Assembly: GCF_001723175.1 (NCBI RefSeq)
Contig: NC_064652.1
Span: 3,906,001-3,970,000 of the forward strand
Source of the DNA: Penicillium oxalicum
Lineage: Eukaryota > Ascomycota > Eurotiomycetes > Eurotiales > Aspergillaceae
Length of the DNA: 64,000 nucleotides
Direction: 5' to 3'
In this document: piece by piece, positions 34,988 through 47,500 of the stretch
How the letters are laid out: each line of letters starts with the position of its first letter
How positions within the stretch are numbered: the first letter of the stretch is position 1
The notes under the pieces: generated by a model
What the model was told of the DNA's origin: nothing
The model's database searches: none
Seen by the model: only the letters and a program-made list of their open reading frames with translations
Program-made: the position numbers and the translations under genes

Positions 34988-37900
34988 TATTGATCGCCCT
35001 ATCTTTAGACCGTGAAGCATAGTTATCATAGCAGGTAACGATAGTACCCCGAAAGGAAAAACTCCTACTCGAACCACGAAACCGAACCCGACTCAGACGA
35101 CGAACGTGATATAGAGATTCAGAATCTCAAAACTATCGTCGGATAACTTCGAGAATACCTTGATTAATTAGGCGCGAACTATAACGTCTATTCGAAGCGT
35201 GAAGGACTACTTAGAGTAACTCTATGCTTAAGTCGTCGCTTTAGCCCTAGCAACTACCGTTAGAGTACCTAAGCTCCCGAAGGCTAAGACCTTCGATAGT
35301 AACAGACAGAAATTGCGAGGATTCCTAATATAGATAGATATCTATATCGACGTTAACAAAGGACGCCTGTTAGCGAAGGTAGCAAGGTCATTTTCGTGTT
35401 AGCCTACCTACGAGGACAGGTATAGGACTAGCTCGAACTATATATCCGCGAGTACTACGAAAAAGATAGCGATAAATAGAATACGACCACGTAATTAATC
35501 TTTAGTAGCTATACTACGTTTCGATAGCATCTCGAACGAACTTTTTGATATTGATACTAAGAAGATAGCTAAACGCAAATTAAAACGAATTCGACAAACT
35601 AGATTAGTATCCGCCTACACGGCCGAGTTTATATAACTTATAGCGATACTATAATAGGAAGACTACGCTTTGATTCCGTACTACGACTACGGACTTAAAC
35701 CCTATATTAAGGACGAGCTTACGCGGATCGATGACTAGATACTATAGAAAAACTTATCGACGTAGTAGTACGAATCGATAATCGCCTATACGATCGACAA
35801 TAGAAAAAAGGGAAATTAAAGGATAGCGCCGAGGCACTAGCCGACTATTACACTATCGGTACGACAAACGACTAAACAGACCTATAAGGGATAGCGACCC
35901 CTATAGACTAAAGCTAATAGAGCTCGACGTAGCGAGACTCCTAAGCAATAAAGAGAAACGACGAAGAGATAATAACTTATGCTTTGAATATAGAAAAGCA
36001 GGGTATAGGGCGCGTAAGTACAAGGAAAAGCAACAATATAAAGCTATAGGCGCGTAAGCGTAGCGAAAGACGTAATAACGCAAGGCTACAACAAATAAGG
36101 GCAACCTAGGACGATTAGGTTCCGCCTTAGTAGCTACGAGCTACCGACGATAGCTCTAAGACACCACTATATAACGGTAAGAAGGTACGTATCGCTACTA
36201 CCCGCGAAGGGGACTAGGCGAGTACGGAACTAAACTAAGAAGGGTAAAATCTTAGACACCTTCGACGACTACGAAGAACGGGCGGAAGTAATACGACAAA
36301 TCACAAGGATATAACCCCCAGAACCTTCGTAGACGATATAGTTTACCGCGGCCTAATTAGCGCAGAGCACGCGACGGAAGAATTTCCGAAATAGATTAGG
36401 AGAATATCGAGAGTCAAGGGTGGACCTAGTACGGCCTATAGGACCCTACCGACTCCTAGGAGTTATCCTACGAAACCTAGGAAGGAGCGGGACGGACCCC
36501 GGGAATACTAAGCGAGAACCTAGGAACTCTAGAAATCCTAGAAACCACCGTAACTCCTAGGGAAGGATACTACTATATAGCCTTAGAAAGGAAACCCCTA
36601 AGAGAATACAGAACAATATCTATATAACAACCTAAGGTGTGCATGCAGAGGATACGCACGATACCCTTAGTACGATCTCAGAGCCGTAGTGGGTTGTTAC
36701 GACGATGGACTAGGTACACGTATTAGGGAAGGTCGAGAGAGCCTCGAACCTAGACCTCTATAATAGGAAAAGAAACCTAACTAGAAACTAGAATACGCAG
36801 GAGTCTGGTTTGGAAAAAGAAAACTACGCGACGAATAGCGGTAACTCGTAGCGATAGCCTAGGGACGATATATAAGGATTACGGCTAATATCATACTCAG
36901 ATCAACTATAGTAATAATCGACTCGGGAGTAGCTAGTAACTTATAGATCCTAGGTACAAGAACCGCTATCAGATAAAGGACAAGAAAAACCCTAGGTCGT
37001 GCTAATTATCGGACTTAACGGAGAAAGTCTTAGACTAGGGATTACCTACGAAAGCGGACCCCTACTAATAGTTATTAGAGACCACTTCGAAATTATTAAC
37101 TTCGACGTGACCCTACTAGGATAGTACGATATCGTTTTGGGCGTTCCTTGGTTAAGGAAGTATAACCCCGATATTAACTAGTAAACTAATAACCTACTCT
37201 TTAGGTGTAACTGTCGAGTCACGAGCGAGAAATAGACCGGAAGGAAACAGAACACGCGACGATACTTAGCTATGGGGTGGCAGGTGCTTATGAGAACCCT
37301 TACGAAGGCGAACTTAAGAGGAGTTTTCGGCTAGGAGGCAGGCCTAACAGAAACACGATCGATCACGAGACATCGCGACGGTTGAGTAAGGAAGCAATAT
37401 GACCGACTAGGAACTAGAGGAATATGTCCTCGTTCACGACGTAGTAATAGCTCTATGCGCTACGGAAGCGCTAGAAGAAGAATACAAAATACTAGCGGAA
37501 TATGCGGAATTCTAAGACGTGTTTACGCTACTAAGGGATAGTAAGCTACTAGAGTATGGTCCGTTCGACCATGAGATAAAGATTAAGGACGGCGAGGAAC
37601 TAAAGTTTATGCCGATCTACCTACTATCGCAGAAAGAGTTAGCGATACTAGAAGAATATATTAAGGATAACCTTAAGAAGGGAATATTTAACACTCGAAA
37701 TCTTTAGCAGGATATCTAATCCTGTTTGTACCGAAGAAAGGAGGGGAACTTAGAATATACGTTAACTACCGATAGCTTAACGATATTACGATTAAGGACC
37801 GGCACCTGTTGCCGTTAATTAACGAAATCCAAGATATTATTCAAGGAGCGAAATATTTTAGCAAGTACGATATTACTAACGCGTATAATTAACTCCGAAT

Positions 37901-40440
37901 CAAGGAAGGAGATAAGTAGAAGACGGCGTTTAGAACTAAATACGGGCACTACGAGTACAAGGTTATGCTGTTTGGTCTTACTAACGCACCCGTATTATTT
38001 CAACGGTTTATCTTCTATATCTATAAGGATACCTCGATAAGTTCGTGATCGTATATCTCGACGATATCCTAGTGTTCTCTAAAACCGAGGAAGAACACAC
38101 CGAGCACAATAGGAAAGTACTATAATAACTTAGGGAAGCAGAGGTAACGCTCAAACTCAAGAAATACGAGTTTTATATCTAATAGACAAGTTTCCTCGGA
38201 TATACTATTAGCCCTGACGGACTAGGAATAGAACAAGATAAAGTTAAGAGCATACTCGAATAGCTAACGCTAATATGCGTCAAGGATGTATAGAGTTTTC
38301 TTGGACTTGCGAACTACTATCGAAAATTAATACCGTAGTACTTAAAGTATATGGTAGGACTATACCGATTTACTAAAAAGGGATACCGTTCTAGTAGGAC
38401 GAAGAAGCAGAAAAATTATTTACCGTACTTAAGGGAATGTATAACAAAAAGGCAGGAGAAGCGATCCTAGCTATATTTAACTACGATGTACTAATTATTA
38501 TAGAAACCGACGTATCTGATTTCGCGCTTGGAGTATAGCTTATGTAACTAGGACAAGACGGTAAGCTTAGACCTATCGCTTTCTGTCTCGCAAGATAATA
38601 CCCGCGGAAATCAACTACGACGTACACGATAAGGAACTGCTAGCTATAGTTAGTATTTTAGATATAGAGAGCCTACTTAGAAGGGGCTAAGTATATAGTG
38701 ATCGTTCGGACAGATCACTATAATCTTACGTACTTTACGACTACGAAGAAACTTACAAGGCGATAAGCTAGATAGGCGGAGACCTTAGCCTAATACGACT
38801 TTAAGATCGTGCACTATAAAGGGACCGAAAACATGGTCGCGGACGCGCTTAGTCGACGACCTGACTATGAACTAGGTACTAAGGAGGTAGCACTAGTAAT
38901 CTTGGTAAAAGATAACGAAGGAAATATCGTCTATAATTACTAGACGCTCGTAGCGACTAGCGAGGTCTAGAACGACGAATAGATCGAAAGGATTCGAGAC
39001 GGCACACGGACGACAAATTACTACAAAAGGTTCTAGGCAATAATATAGCCCTAACGAATAACGGCTTAGTCTATATTCATAGACTAGTGTACGTTCCTAG
39101 AAACCTCTAAACACAGATTATATAGCTATATCACGACGAACTAATACAGGGACACCCTAGTATCGAAAAAACTATCGAAAAAATCACGCGGAATTACTAT
39201 ATCCTGGTACTATACAGAAAAGTCCGGAAGTATATTTAGTAATATAACTCGTGTTAACGAAACAAGACGTCACGACACGCACTATACGGAGAGATAGAAT
39301 TAGCCGAAGTACTATAATAACCATGGGAATGGATCATAATAGACTTTATAACGAAGTTACCTGTCTCAGAAGGAAATAATATAATAATGGTAGTCGTCGA
39401 TCGACTGACTAAGTACGTATATATAATACCGATAACGGAAACTATCGATGCACGATAGATGGCTAACCTACTACTTAAATATGTGTTTGCTAACCATAGG
39501 ACACCGAGCAAGATTACCTCGGACAGAGATAAACTGTTCACATCGAATATGTGGTAGTTATTGGCGGATTAACTCGGTATTGAGTATAGACTCTCTACCG
39601 CGTACTACCCGTAAACTAACGGATAAACCGAAAGAGTTAACTAAACTCTAGAATAATACCTACGACACTACGTTAATTACTAACAGGATGACTAGGCAGG
39701 ATTGTTGCTAATAGCGCAGTTAGCGTATAATAACGCTATGCACGCTACTACTAGAGAAACACTATTCTTCGCTAACTATAGGTTTAATCCTATTATCGGG
39801 AAAACTATCGGAAAATAGCTACTCGCAGAATCGTCGAGACTACTAGCGACTAGGCTTAAGCAACTATATTTACAACTGACAAGGGATATCGAGTTTCTTA
39901 ATCTGCGTATAAAAAACTACTATGATTAGTCGCGCCAGGAGGCGCCGGACTTTCGAAAGGGGGAGAAAGTTTACCTCTTACGACGTAATATCGCACCACA
40001 CGACCTAGCGCAAAGCTCGACTACCTTAAATTAGGACTATTTGAAATCGAAGCAAAAATAGGACCGCTTAATTACTGATTGAAGCTACCTGATAGCATGC
40101 GACGTATCTATGCTATATTTTATGTCTTATTATTAGAAAAAGCACCTAAGACCAAAATCGCTACTAACGTGGAAATCGGAGAAGAAACCGAAAAAATATA
40201 AGGTCGAAGAAATCCTAGATACTAACAAAATTAGCGGAAAGCCTTACTACTTAGTAAAGTAGAAAGGATACGATACCTCAGAAAATATATAGGAACCTAT
40301 TAAGAACCTAAGGGGCTGCTACTAGCTAGTTCGACGGTTTTACTAATAGGAGAGGGCGACCCGGTATTCCTAACTAACTAAGAGGAATCTAGGTCGGCCT
40401 AAGAAAAGGAAGGATTATTTAATAACTAAGTCAGAGTAGG
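34988..40440 (+). pseudogene. Gag-Pol remnant of the Gypsy element
   Basis: Fragments of a Gag-Pol polyprotein broken by many in-frame stops. In order: zinc-knuckle remnant near 35970-36020 (CFEYRKAGYRARKYK, a His and Cys changed to Tyr), aspartic protease DSG near 36910, reverse transcriptase 37740-38170 ([38 protein letters not shown]), RNase H near 38500-38900 (ETDVSDFALG), integrase 39110-39850 ([27 protein letters not shown]), and a chromodomain-like tail near 40250 (KPYYLVK.KGYDTSENI). This order, with integrase after RNase H and a terminal chromodomain, is the Ty3/Gypsy chromovirus layout. Confidence 0.9.
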
Positions 40441-40454
40441 ATCCTCTGACGACG

Positions 40455-40739
40455 CTATAAGGACTTAGCCGTTAGCAGATAAAGGAACCCGGTCGCGGCA
40501 CGGGTACTCTCTGCGGCACGCTTATTTTGTTCGGATTCGAGACGCTCTTGTTCGAGCCTCTCTTTTTCAAGGCGTTCGCGCTCTTCAACCTCGCGACGCT
40601 CTAACTCTTCTAACTCGGCGACTTCCTTGAAGTCTCGAGCGATAAAATCGCTAGCACGTTTTTGCAACAAACGTTTCTGCTTTCGGAGCCGAAGGAGCTT
40701 AGCTAGGATAGCTCCTCCTCCTCCTTAATTTAATTTTGA
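40455..40739 (-). other. Antisense Glu/Arg-rich coiled-coil frame in the retroelement 3' region
   Basis: On the strand opposite Pol, between the chromodomain and the 3' LTR, a frame stays open for about 90 codons and encodes a charged heptad-like stretch (ELEERER, LEKERLEQERLE) preceded by a basic segment (LRLRKQKRLLQKRA). It runs into a TAA upstream that could be a RIP-changed CAA. It stands out because the sense frames are riddled with stops. Could be a relic antisense gene of the family or chance low-complexity sequence. Confidence 0.35.
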
Positions 40740-41085
40740 GACTTAACTAAACGACGCTACTCCGTATTAGTAAACGAAGGAGACGGTATTATACACTTTA
40801 TCACCGCTAGCGCGTACGTAGTTACTATAGCGATCGGAATAATTGGCGCGAATATATACTCGTTTTAAGCGAACGTAACGTTCGCAAGGAATTATAGATT
40901 GAAAACCTTTGTCTTCGATACGACGAGTTAAAGCGTTCTTACGAACAGAAGCCTTGGAAGATATAGTTAGCAGAATAGGCTATAAGAAAGGAAATAGGGA
41001 GAAACTAGAAAAATAAGCAAATAAACCTAAGGGGACACTAACGCTTAAATCCTTTGAGGATAAAGGACAGGGAAGGAGGGGATAA

Positions 41086-41823
41086 TATTACGGACCTTAA
41101 AGAAGCGCGAGGGCCGTAGTTATTTGAGTAACGACTAAGGACTAATCATTCTACGGACACTAGGGAATAGCGTTATTACGTGCGTTTCGGTATACTTAGG
41201 CGTGCCCCGAGGGACCCAAGGAGGAGATATTTAGGGCAGGCACCAGAAGCAGCCTATAGCTAACCGACATAAACGACACCCTCTTACTCTATAAGATAGT
41301 TAGCGCGACGTAGGAAACGGCCGCTATTTTACTAGCACCGGAATTACACTATAAGTGCGAGTAACTAGTAACTTGTCACGTGACTATATCCTATCGGTGA
41401 TAGGATGGACTTATCGGTGATAAGTCCTGGCGTATTAGTAATAAGTCTCGACTTATTAGTGATAGGAAGGACTGGATATATAAGGACACTCTTTTTAACA
41501 TCATGTATTTAGTTCTTCGCGATTAATTGTATATTGTTACTTGGTTACTACCTTGAAGCACTTTGCACTCCACGGTTCAACTCTAAGATAAACCTAACCT
41601 ATAGGTAGGGGATTTACTTAGTGGTAACACTTAGTGATTGACCTACTTGGCGCGCACCTCTGGCACGTCTTGCAAGACACTCAACAGGATTCAACCCGCA
41701 GTAAGGCTTTACGAAGCAACGGTACGATTGAGAGACTAGGTCTTGGGATTGGAAGTTAGGATAGCAGGTAAGTATCGGCCTAGGACGTTCTAACTCACAG
41801 TGACTAGTCGGCACCGCGTAACA
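41086..41823 (+). repeat. 3' LTR of the Gypsy element
   Basis: 738 bp, starts TATTACGGACC (first G changed to A) and ends CACCGCGTAACA. Confidence 0.95.
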
Positions 41824-43456
41824 TAGCGAAGCTATACGAAATACCGCGCATAATATTATAAGCGCGTGAAGAGGGTCGAGTCTTACGCGCGGATACTCGC
41901 CTAAACGGTTATAAATTAACTTAATTCGAGGAGGATTCGCTTACTAAGTAGATAATATCTATAGATCCGCGTAGAGTAGCGCCTAGGCCCTCTACTATTC
42001 GAGAGATAGCTAATATCCTGCTAGCTACGCGTGGTGATAGCCTACTATCTACCGTTAGCAAAAACTAGCTATCTTCCTTTATCTAATAGCGCGATAAGCT
42101 TCGTATACGCTTTTCTAGACGATATAACTACTAGCGCGTATTAAACGAAGACCTAAAAGCCCTACGAGCCTGGTTTACGACTGTACAAAGAGTGATTAAC
42201 GAGAACGGGATATAACTAGAGGATATCTATAACTTTAATAAGACGGGCTTTGCGATAGGCCTTATATTATCGCAGAAGGTTATTATACGAGTAGAATACT
42301 ACGGCCGGCGATCGATTTTATAGCCTAGTAATCGCGAATAGGTTACTACGATCGAGGTAATATGCGCTAATAGCTTCTTACTACCGCCCTGTATTATCTT
42401 TAAAGGCTAGGTTTATATCGCTAGCTAGTTTGAATTAAATCTTCCTAGCGACTAGCGAATTGAAGTATCGAATAACGGCTAGACTACCGATGAGATCGGC
42501 CTTCGCTAGCTTCAAAAGCTCTTTATTCTATATACTGCTTCGCGTGTACGAGAGCGATTTCGGCTATTAATCCTTGACGGTTACGGTAGCTATCTTATAC
42601 CTTAATTCGATCGAATATATACCGAAAACGATATTATACTACTTTGTATACCTTTATATTCGTCTTACTTACTATAGCCGCTTAATATTAGGTACTTTGT
42701 AGTACTTAAGCGTGCGTATAGTTAGTTCGTGAGCGACCTAGCCTAAATAGGTTATAATTATATCGACAAGCTTAATTTTCTCGCAGATTATCCTCGCGCG
42801 AGGATAGAAGCTTTTTAGCCGAAGATCGTTCAAAGTAGCTTTATAGCTACTAGTATTATACTAGTTAGCGCCGAAAGAGTGCTTTCTAAGCTTAATATAT
42901 CGCTATATACGCCTTCGCTACTATTAAGCCGACTAAGTAGCAGATCTAGCTAGTTTACCCTAAAGACGCTAAAGATAGCGATATAGCTAGAGAAGCAAGC
43001 TTCTATACTTAAAGAGCTTCTTAAGTAGCGATTATATAGCCCGCCTACGCTATTAGAAGCTATACTTAATTAGATTATTAAGGGCGCCTATCTCTTATTA
43101 TATAGCAGTGCATTACTAGCGCGGGAGAACGCTAATCTACGCGTAGCGAATAAAAAGAAACGTTAAAAGCGTACTCGATCGACTAGGCAGATTACACACG
43201 AAGGAGGCCTAACTATCGAAGAGGGCCTATAGCTAGTTTAGTAGCTAATTTAGCTAGTAGAAGCTAATAAGGTAGTATCGTATGAAGCGGTCGATCCGCC
43301 TAATTAGCCGATTCAACTAGCTAGGAGGGCTCCGCCTACCTGCAGTGGATGTGGCTAAGTTGGCTACAGGATTACTTTATGTAAAAATCGTATTATCTAG
43401 TTGAATTAATGGACGTTGGTTGATATAATCGATTTGGAAGTTTTGTAATGGGGGTA

Positions 43457-43500
43457 GGTGGCCCGCTCGACCGGGTGGCCCGCCCGACCGGGAATTACGT
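43457..43500 (-). repeat. Right terminal inverted repeat of pogo-like element 2
   Basis: Reverse complement of the left terminus with one transition. Confidence 0.95.
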
Positions 43501-43502
43501 TA

Positions 43503-44531
43503 TAGCGAATCAGTAGAAACTTATCAACACTTCAGTATGGACAATCATCACGTGGATCCATATCACAGTGCGCATTAATTTCAAACAAAAAAGGTCTCCT
43601 GGATTACAGAAACTCACTCATGTGAGTGTGGAGCTGAACATGAGGTTATTTGTGATGATGCACAGCAGCACATTCTTTTCAGAGGAATCTCTACGTTTCT
43701 TTTCGTGTGCATTGTGTCCTAGATGAAATAGTTGATTCGTACCTACTTCCTGTAAGTTTTTGTCCCTAGGTCCAGTTGATCAACAAAGGTTCTACTTTTG
43801 AAATACGCTTCATCCGACCGTTACTAAAGGAAGACTTATATGTCTGCATCTATTTGTAGGTACCCGCAGTTGCAACTGTAATGATAGTACCTTCCACTAC
43901 GGTAGATACATGGAATACTATACGCCCGAGTAGGTAGGTATGACACTTAAAGGTACCTGGAAGCACTTGAATATCTCATCAGTCCTGGCGAGTGAGAAAA
44001 ATGGAAAGTTGGAACAGGCCGCTGTTCAGACAATTATAACTCTACGTTCAAATCTCATTTCTCGTGGTCCTCAGTAGTGAATTTGGTAAGGTCCCGCATA
44101 TCGTACCTTTTTCCTAAACATAGTGAGACCTTCCGGTCGATGGATTAGTTCAAATTACACAACTGCCCACCTCAGACGAGATCAGGTCCCTGAATGCACA
44201 CATGGATCTGATGGGGAGTTTGGCTCGAGTGGTCTACTGTCTCAACCCGTGGTCGACTCCAGGTCCCGTATTGATAGCACCCGACCGCTTGAGCCGATAG
44301 GTGGTAGGTTCTCCCCGGGAGGGACGCAATAAAGTTTTCCTCTTCAGAATTGCGGTATTTTGCAAAAATGGATGGAAGTCAAAACTAACAGGAGTATTAC
44401 AAAACGAGCCATTGAAATACAGAATCTTCGATATGTACCAATAAACCAAGATGCAGAGAATTGAAAAAAAAGGGTACGAGGGGTAGCCGAACGCGGAAAA
44501 TATAAAAGCACTTGCGTGACTGCCAACTGGA
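43503..44531. other. Non-coding gap right of the transposon island
   Basis: About 1 kb downstream of the minus-strand ABC transporter. No gene-like frame; contains short GTAGGTA/GGTACC-type simple motifs near 43860-43970. Confidence 0.45.
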
Positions 44532-47500
44532 TTAGAGGGCCATAGGAGTCCGAGTCGAACCGCGACCAAGATCCCAGTAGAGCTCCGCAAAAGCACCCTT
44601 TTGCTCCAGAAGCTGCGCAGGTGGGCCTTGCTCTTTCACTCGCCCATTATCCATAACAACGACCTCGTCAAAGTCAACAATTGTCTCTAGACGATGTGCA
44701 ATTGCAATGACTGTGTGCGAAGCAAACTCGGTCCGAATCAAAGATTGCATGAGCTCGTCCGTCTTTGTGTCAATACTGTACACAACTTTAGTCAGATGAC
44801 GAATCGCGAGCATTCATGTTCAGTGGTGGGTCACATACCTGCTCGTTGCCTCATCTAAGATAAGGATTTTGCCTTCGACTTTCACCATAGCGCGTGCGAA
44901 GCAAAGTAGCTGTTTTTGTCCGGGTGAGAAGGTTTCCGGAGCAATCTCAGCATCCAGTCCACCGAGGCCCTCAACAGCCTCCCAAAGCTGAACCTTTTTC
45001 AGTGCGTCGATCAGAATCTCGTCGTCTACCCCACCTCCAGGATTCATATTGACGCGAACTGAACAGGAGGGGAGTAAAAAGGGCTCTTGAGGAATGCAGT
45101 TTAATCGGGCGCGGAGCGGGTGTCGTTGCACAGTCGTTATGTCGAGGCCATCGATGAAGATAGAGCCACTAGTCGGTTCGATAAGGCGGAACAGTGAGGA
45201 TACGAGGGTTGATTTGCCACTGCAGTTCGGACAAGCATGTTGATGAGAATCAGGGAAATTTTGAAAGACTGGATAGAGGTGCTCTAGCATACCTTCCACT
45301 TCGGCCACAAATGCCCACCTTGGTTCCAGGCTTGATCGACAGGGAAACGTGATCGATGGCGAGGTTAGCGCTATCCCTGTTCGCAAGAGGTCAGCGTATA
45401 TACTCCTCAAGAAAATCGATCACCAATATAAACACATGGCGTCCTCACTTGTAAGAGGCCACAAGGTCCGTGATTTCAATTCCTCCATGCTCAGGCCAGC
45501 AGGCCGGCGGGTCTACCGTCTCATTTTGCTGATGCTCGGAGTCCACAGTGCGATGGAAATGGCGAATACGGGAGACAGCCCCGATAGATGTTTCAAGAAC
45601 AGTCCACTGCATAATCAATCCTTGCAAGTTCTCAGTGAAAGTGACAATATTCAAGAGTGCCACACCGATGAAGCCAGCGCTCAAACTGCCGCGCGTGGCG
45701 ACCGCGATTCCAACAAGCACCACAGCGAAGCCGGCAACACACAAAGCAATGACCAATTCCAACCATCGCTGAATGGCAAACAGCAGGTAAAATGGTTTCT
45801 GGCTAGAGTTGATAAGCTCTGCATTTTTCTTGCGGTACTGTGATTCCCACTTAAAGCTGCGGACAGTGGTCAATCCGTTCAGCGTGTCAAGGAAGTGTGA
45901 GATGAGTGGCGCTTTCGCTTCAATGTCAAGATACCGGATTTGCCGAGATGTTCGAAGATAGAATCTTTGTACGCAGTAGAACGCGATCAGACAGCCTGGA
46001 ATGGTTGCAGCAATGTAGCTCGTGGAGACGCAAACAACTACCATTTGTGCGACGCATGTGAAAAATGTGAGAATGGTGTTAAGGACGGCAAGTGGGAGCT
46101 CCATGTCGATAAGCTGAAGATCTTGGCTGAATCTGTGGAAAGTCAGCACGTACATACTTGGGTCGCATCAATCTATGTGCTTGGCTTACCGATTGGTAGT
46201 TTGGCCAACGTCAGTCGTGTGGAAAAACGACATCGGGGAGCTATGAGACTTGGTTAGATGAATGACACCCTACAATACCTTGCGAGCCTCAACTTACTCC
46301 AGAACCTTTTTCAAAAGTTGCCCATGCATTGATCGAGCAGCCCGAGCAACCAAATTGGACATAAGATGCCTACAAGAAAAAGTGAATGTTAGCCGGGAAA
46401 TTTAATCGATACTCAGGAGAGAGGGGTCAAACTCACCAACAAGCCAACACGAGCGTACACACAGCCATCACCGCAATCCACCCGTAGATACCAAGCCAGT
46501 AGCCGAGATTGTCATTCGGGTATTCTAAGTTCTCCGCCGTCCACCATTCCACCCAAATCGCTATACCAGTCAGCCCAGCCGCTATGATCATAGGTCTGGC
46601 AAAACTTACTTGGAAAACTAATGCCCACCACGTAGCAGCAAATGAGCAGCACAAAGATGAGAGATCGCCAGATTCCGAGGATCTTCATGTAGTACCAGTA
46701 GACTGACATGTCCCCGGTGCGCCTTCCATCCTGCGGTGGCGGGGCCTCCAAATTGAGACTGGCCAGACTCAGCGGGCGATGCATCTTCGTCTCCGCAACA
46801 GCAGTGATTTCCATATCGTCACCTGATACCTGTTTGCTGCCGTCAGGAACAGAAAGGGTCTGGATGTAGCTTTCTGGGCGATCCATCAATTCTTTGTAGG
46901 ACCCTTGCTCAACGATGCTACCTGTTTTGGATAAGGCAATGACGTGATCTGCCAGAGGAAGACGAGAGACTAAAGGCGAGGGTTAGCAAAAAGTCATTCA
47001 CATAATTCGCATATTCGAAACCCACCACCGTTACTCGTCATAATGATGGTTGTGCCCATTTTGCGTAGTAGGCCTCCTGAGGCGAAGAGGTTGTTGAAGA
47101 TGGTTTCTTCTGTTGTACGATCGAGTCCACTTAGGGCGTCATCCAAAATGATTGTCTCTGCTCTAGAATAGACAGCACGTGCGATGGCCTTGGGCCCAAA
47201 ATTTTAGTAAAATTTCATTGATTGATAAAATTTTATGAAGACTTACCACGCGTTGTCTTTGCCCTCCACTGAGGGTAGCGCCCCCGGACCCGAGCAGACC
47301 TTGATCTCGATTTGGCAGATCAAGAATGTCCTTCTCCAACGCACAGGCTTGAACGACTGTATTGTACCAAGCAAGATCAAACAGAGATTCTCCAAGAATG
47401 TTGTCTTGCATGCTACGGTTTGTCAGCCAGGGAACCTGCGCACAATATGCGATTACGCCTGCTTCAACATGAAGGGTTCCCGTAGATATAGGTGTCTCTC

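Larger units (their letters stand above)
34250..41823 (+). mobile_element. Ty3/Gypsy chromovirus LTR retrotransposon, RIP-decayed
   Basis: 7,574 bp from TGTTACGG to GCGTAACA, with a 5-bp target duplication TAGCG on both sides (34245-34249 and 41824-41828), inserted into pogo-like element 2. The two LTRs are both 738 bp and differ mainly by C/T and G/A transitions. A polypurine tract (AAAGGACAGGGAAGGAGGGG) immediately precedes the 3' LTR. No long open frame survives. Confidence 0.95.
34042..43500 (+). mobile_element. Pogo/Fot1-like DNA transposon 2, split by an LTR retrotransposon
   Basis: 44-bp inverted termini (34042-34085 and 43457-43500, one mismatch) with TA on each side (34040-34041, 43501-43502). 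The own sequence is about 1,880 bp, close to element 1, and its transposase remnant starts at an intact ATG at 34136 (MPPIRTESSQKLANQEGRIL). It is a second member of the element-1 family, less RIP-mutated in its first 200 bp, and is interrupted at codon VVA|KLYEIP by the retroelement at 34250-41823. The remainder runs 41829-43500 with many TAG/TAA stops. Confidence 0.9.

Noticed and set aside
37519..37707. 62-codon plus-strand frame
   Set aside because: A surviving fragment of the Gypsy polyprotein upstream of reverse transcriptase, not a separate gene.
41614..41814. 66-codon minus-strand frame
   Set aside because: Lies wholly inside the 3' LTR.
44820..45300. Apparent loss of Walker A in the second ABC nucleotide-binding domain
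   Set aside because: Introns near 45290-45230 and 44840 interrupt the motifs; across the junctions GRSGSGKST and EATSSID are intact.
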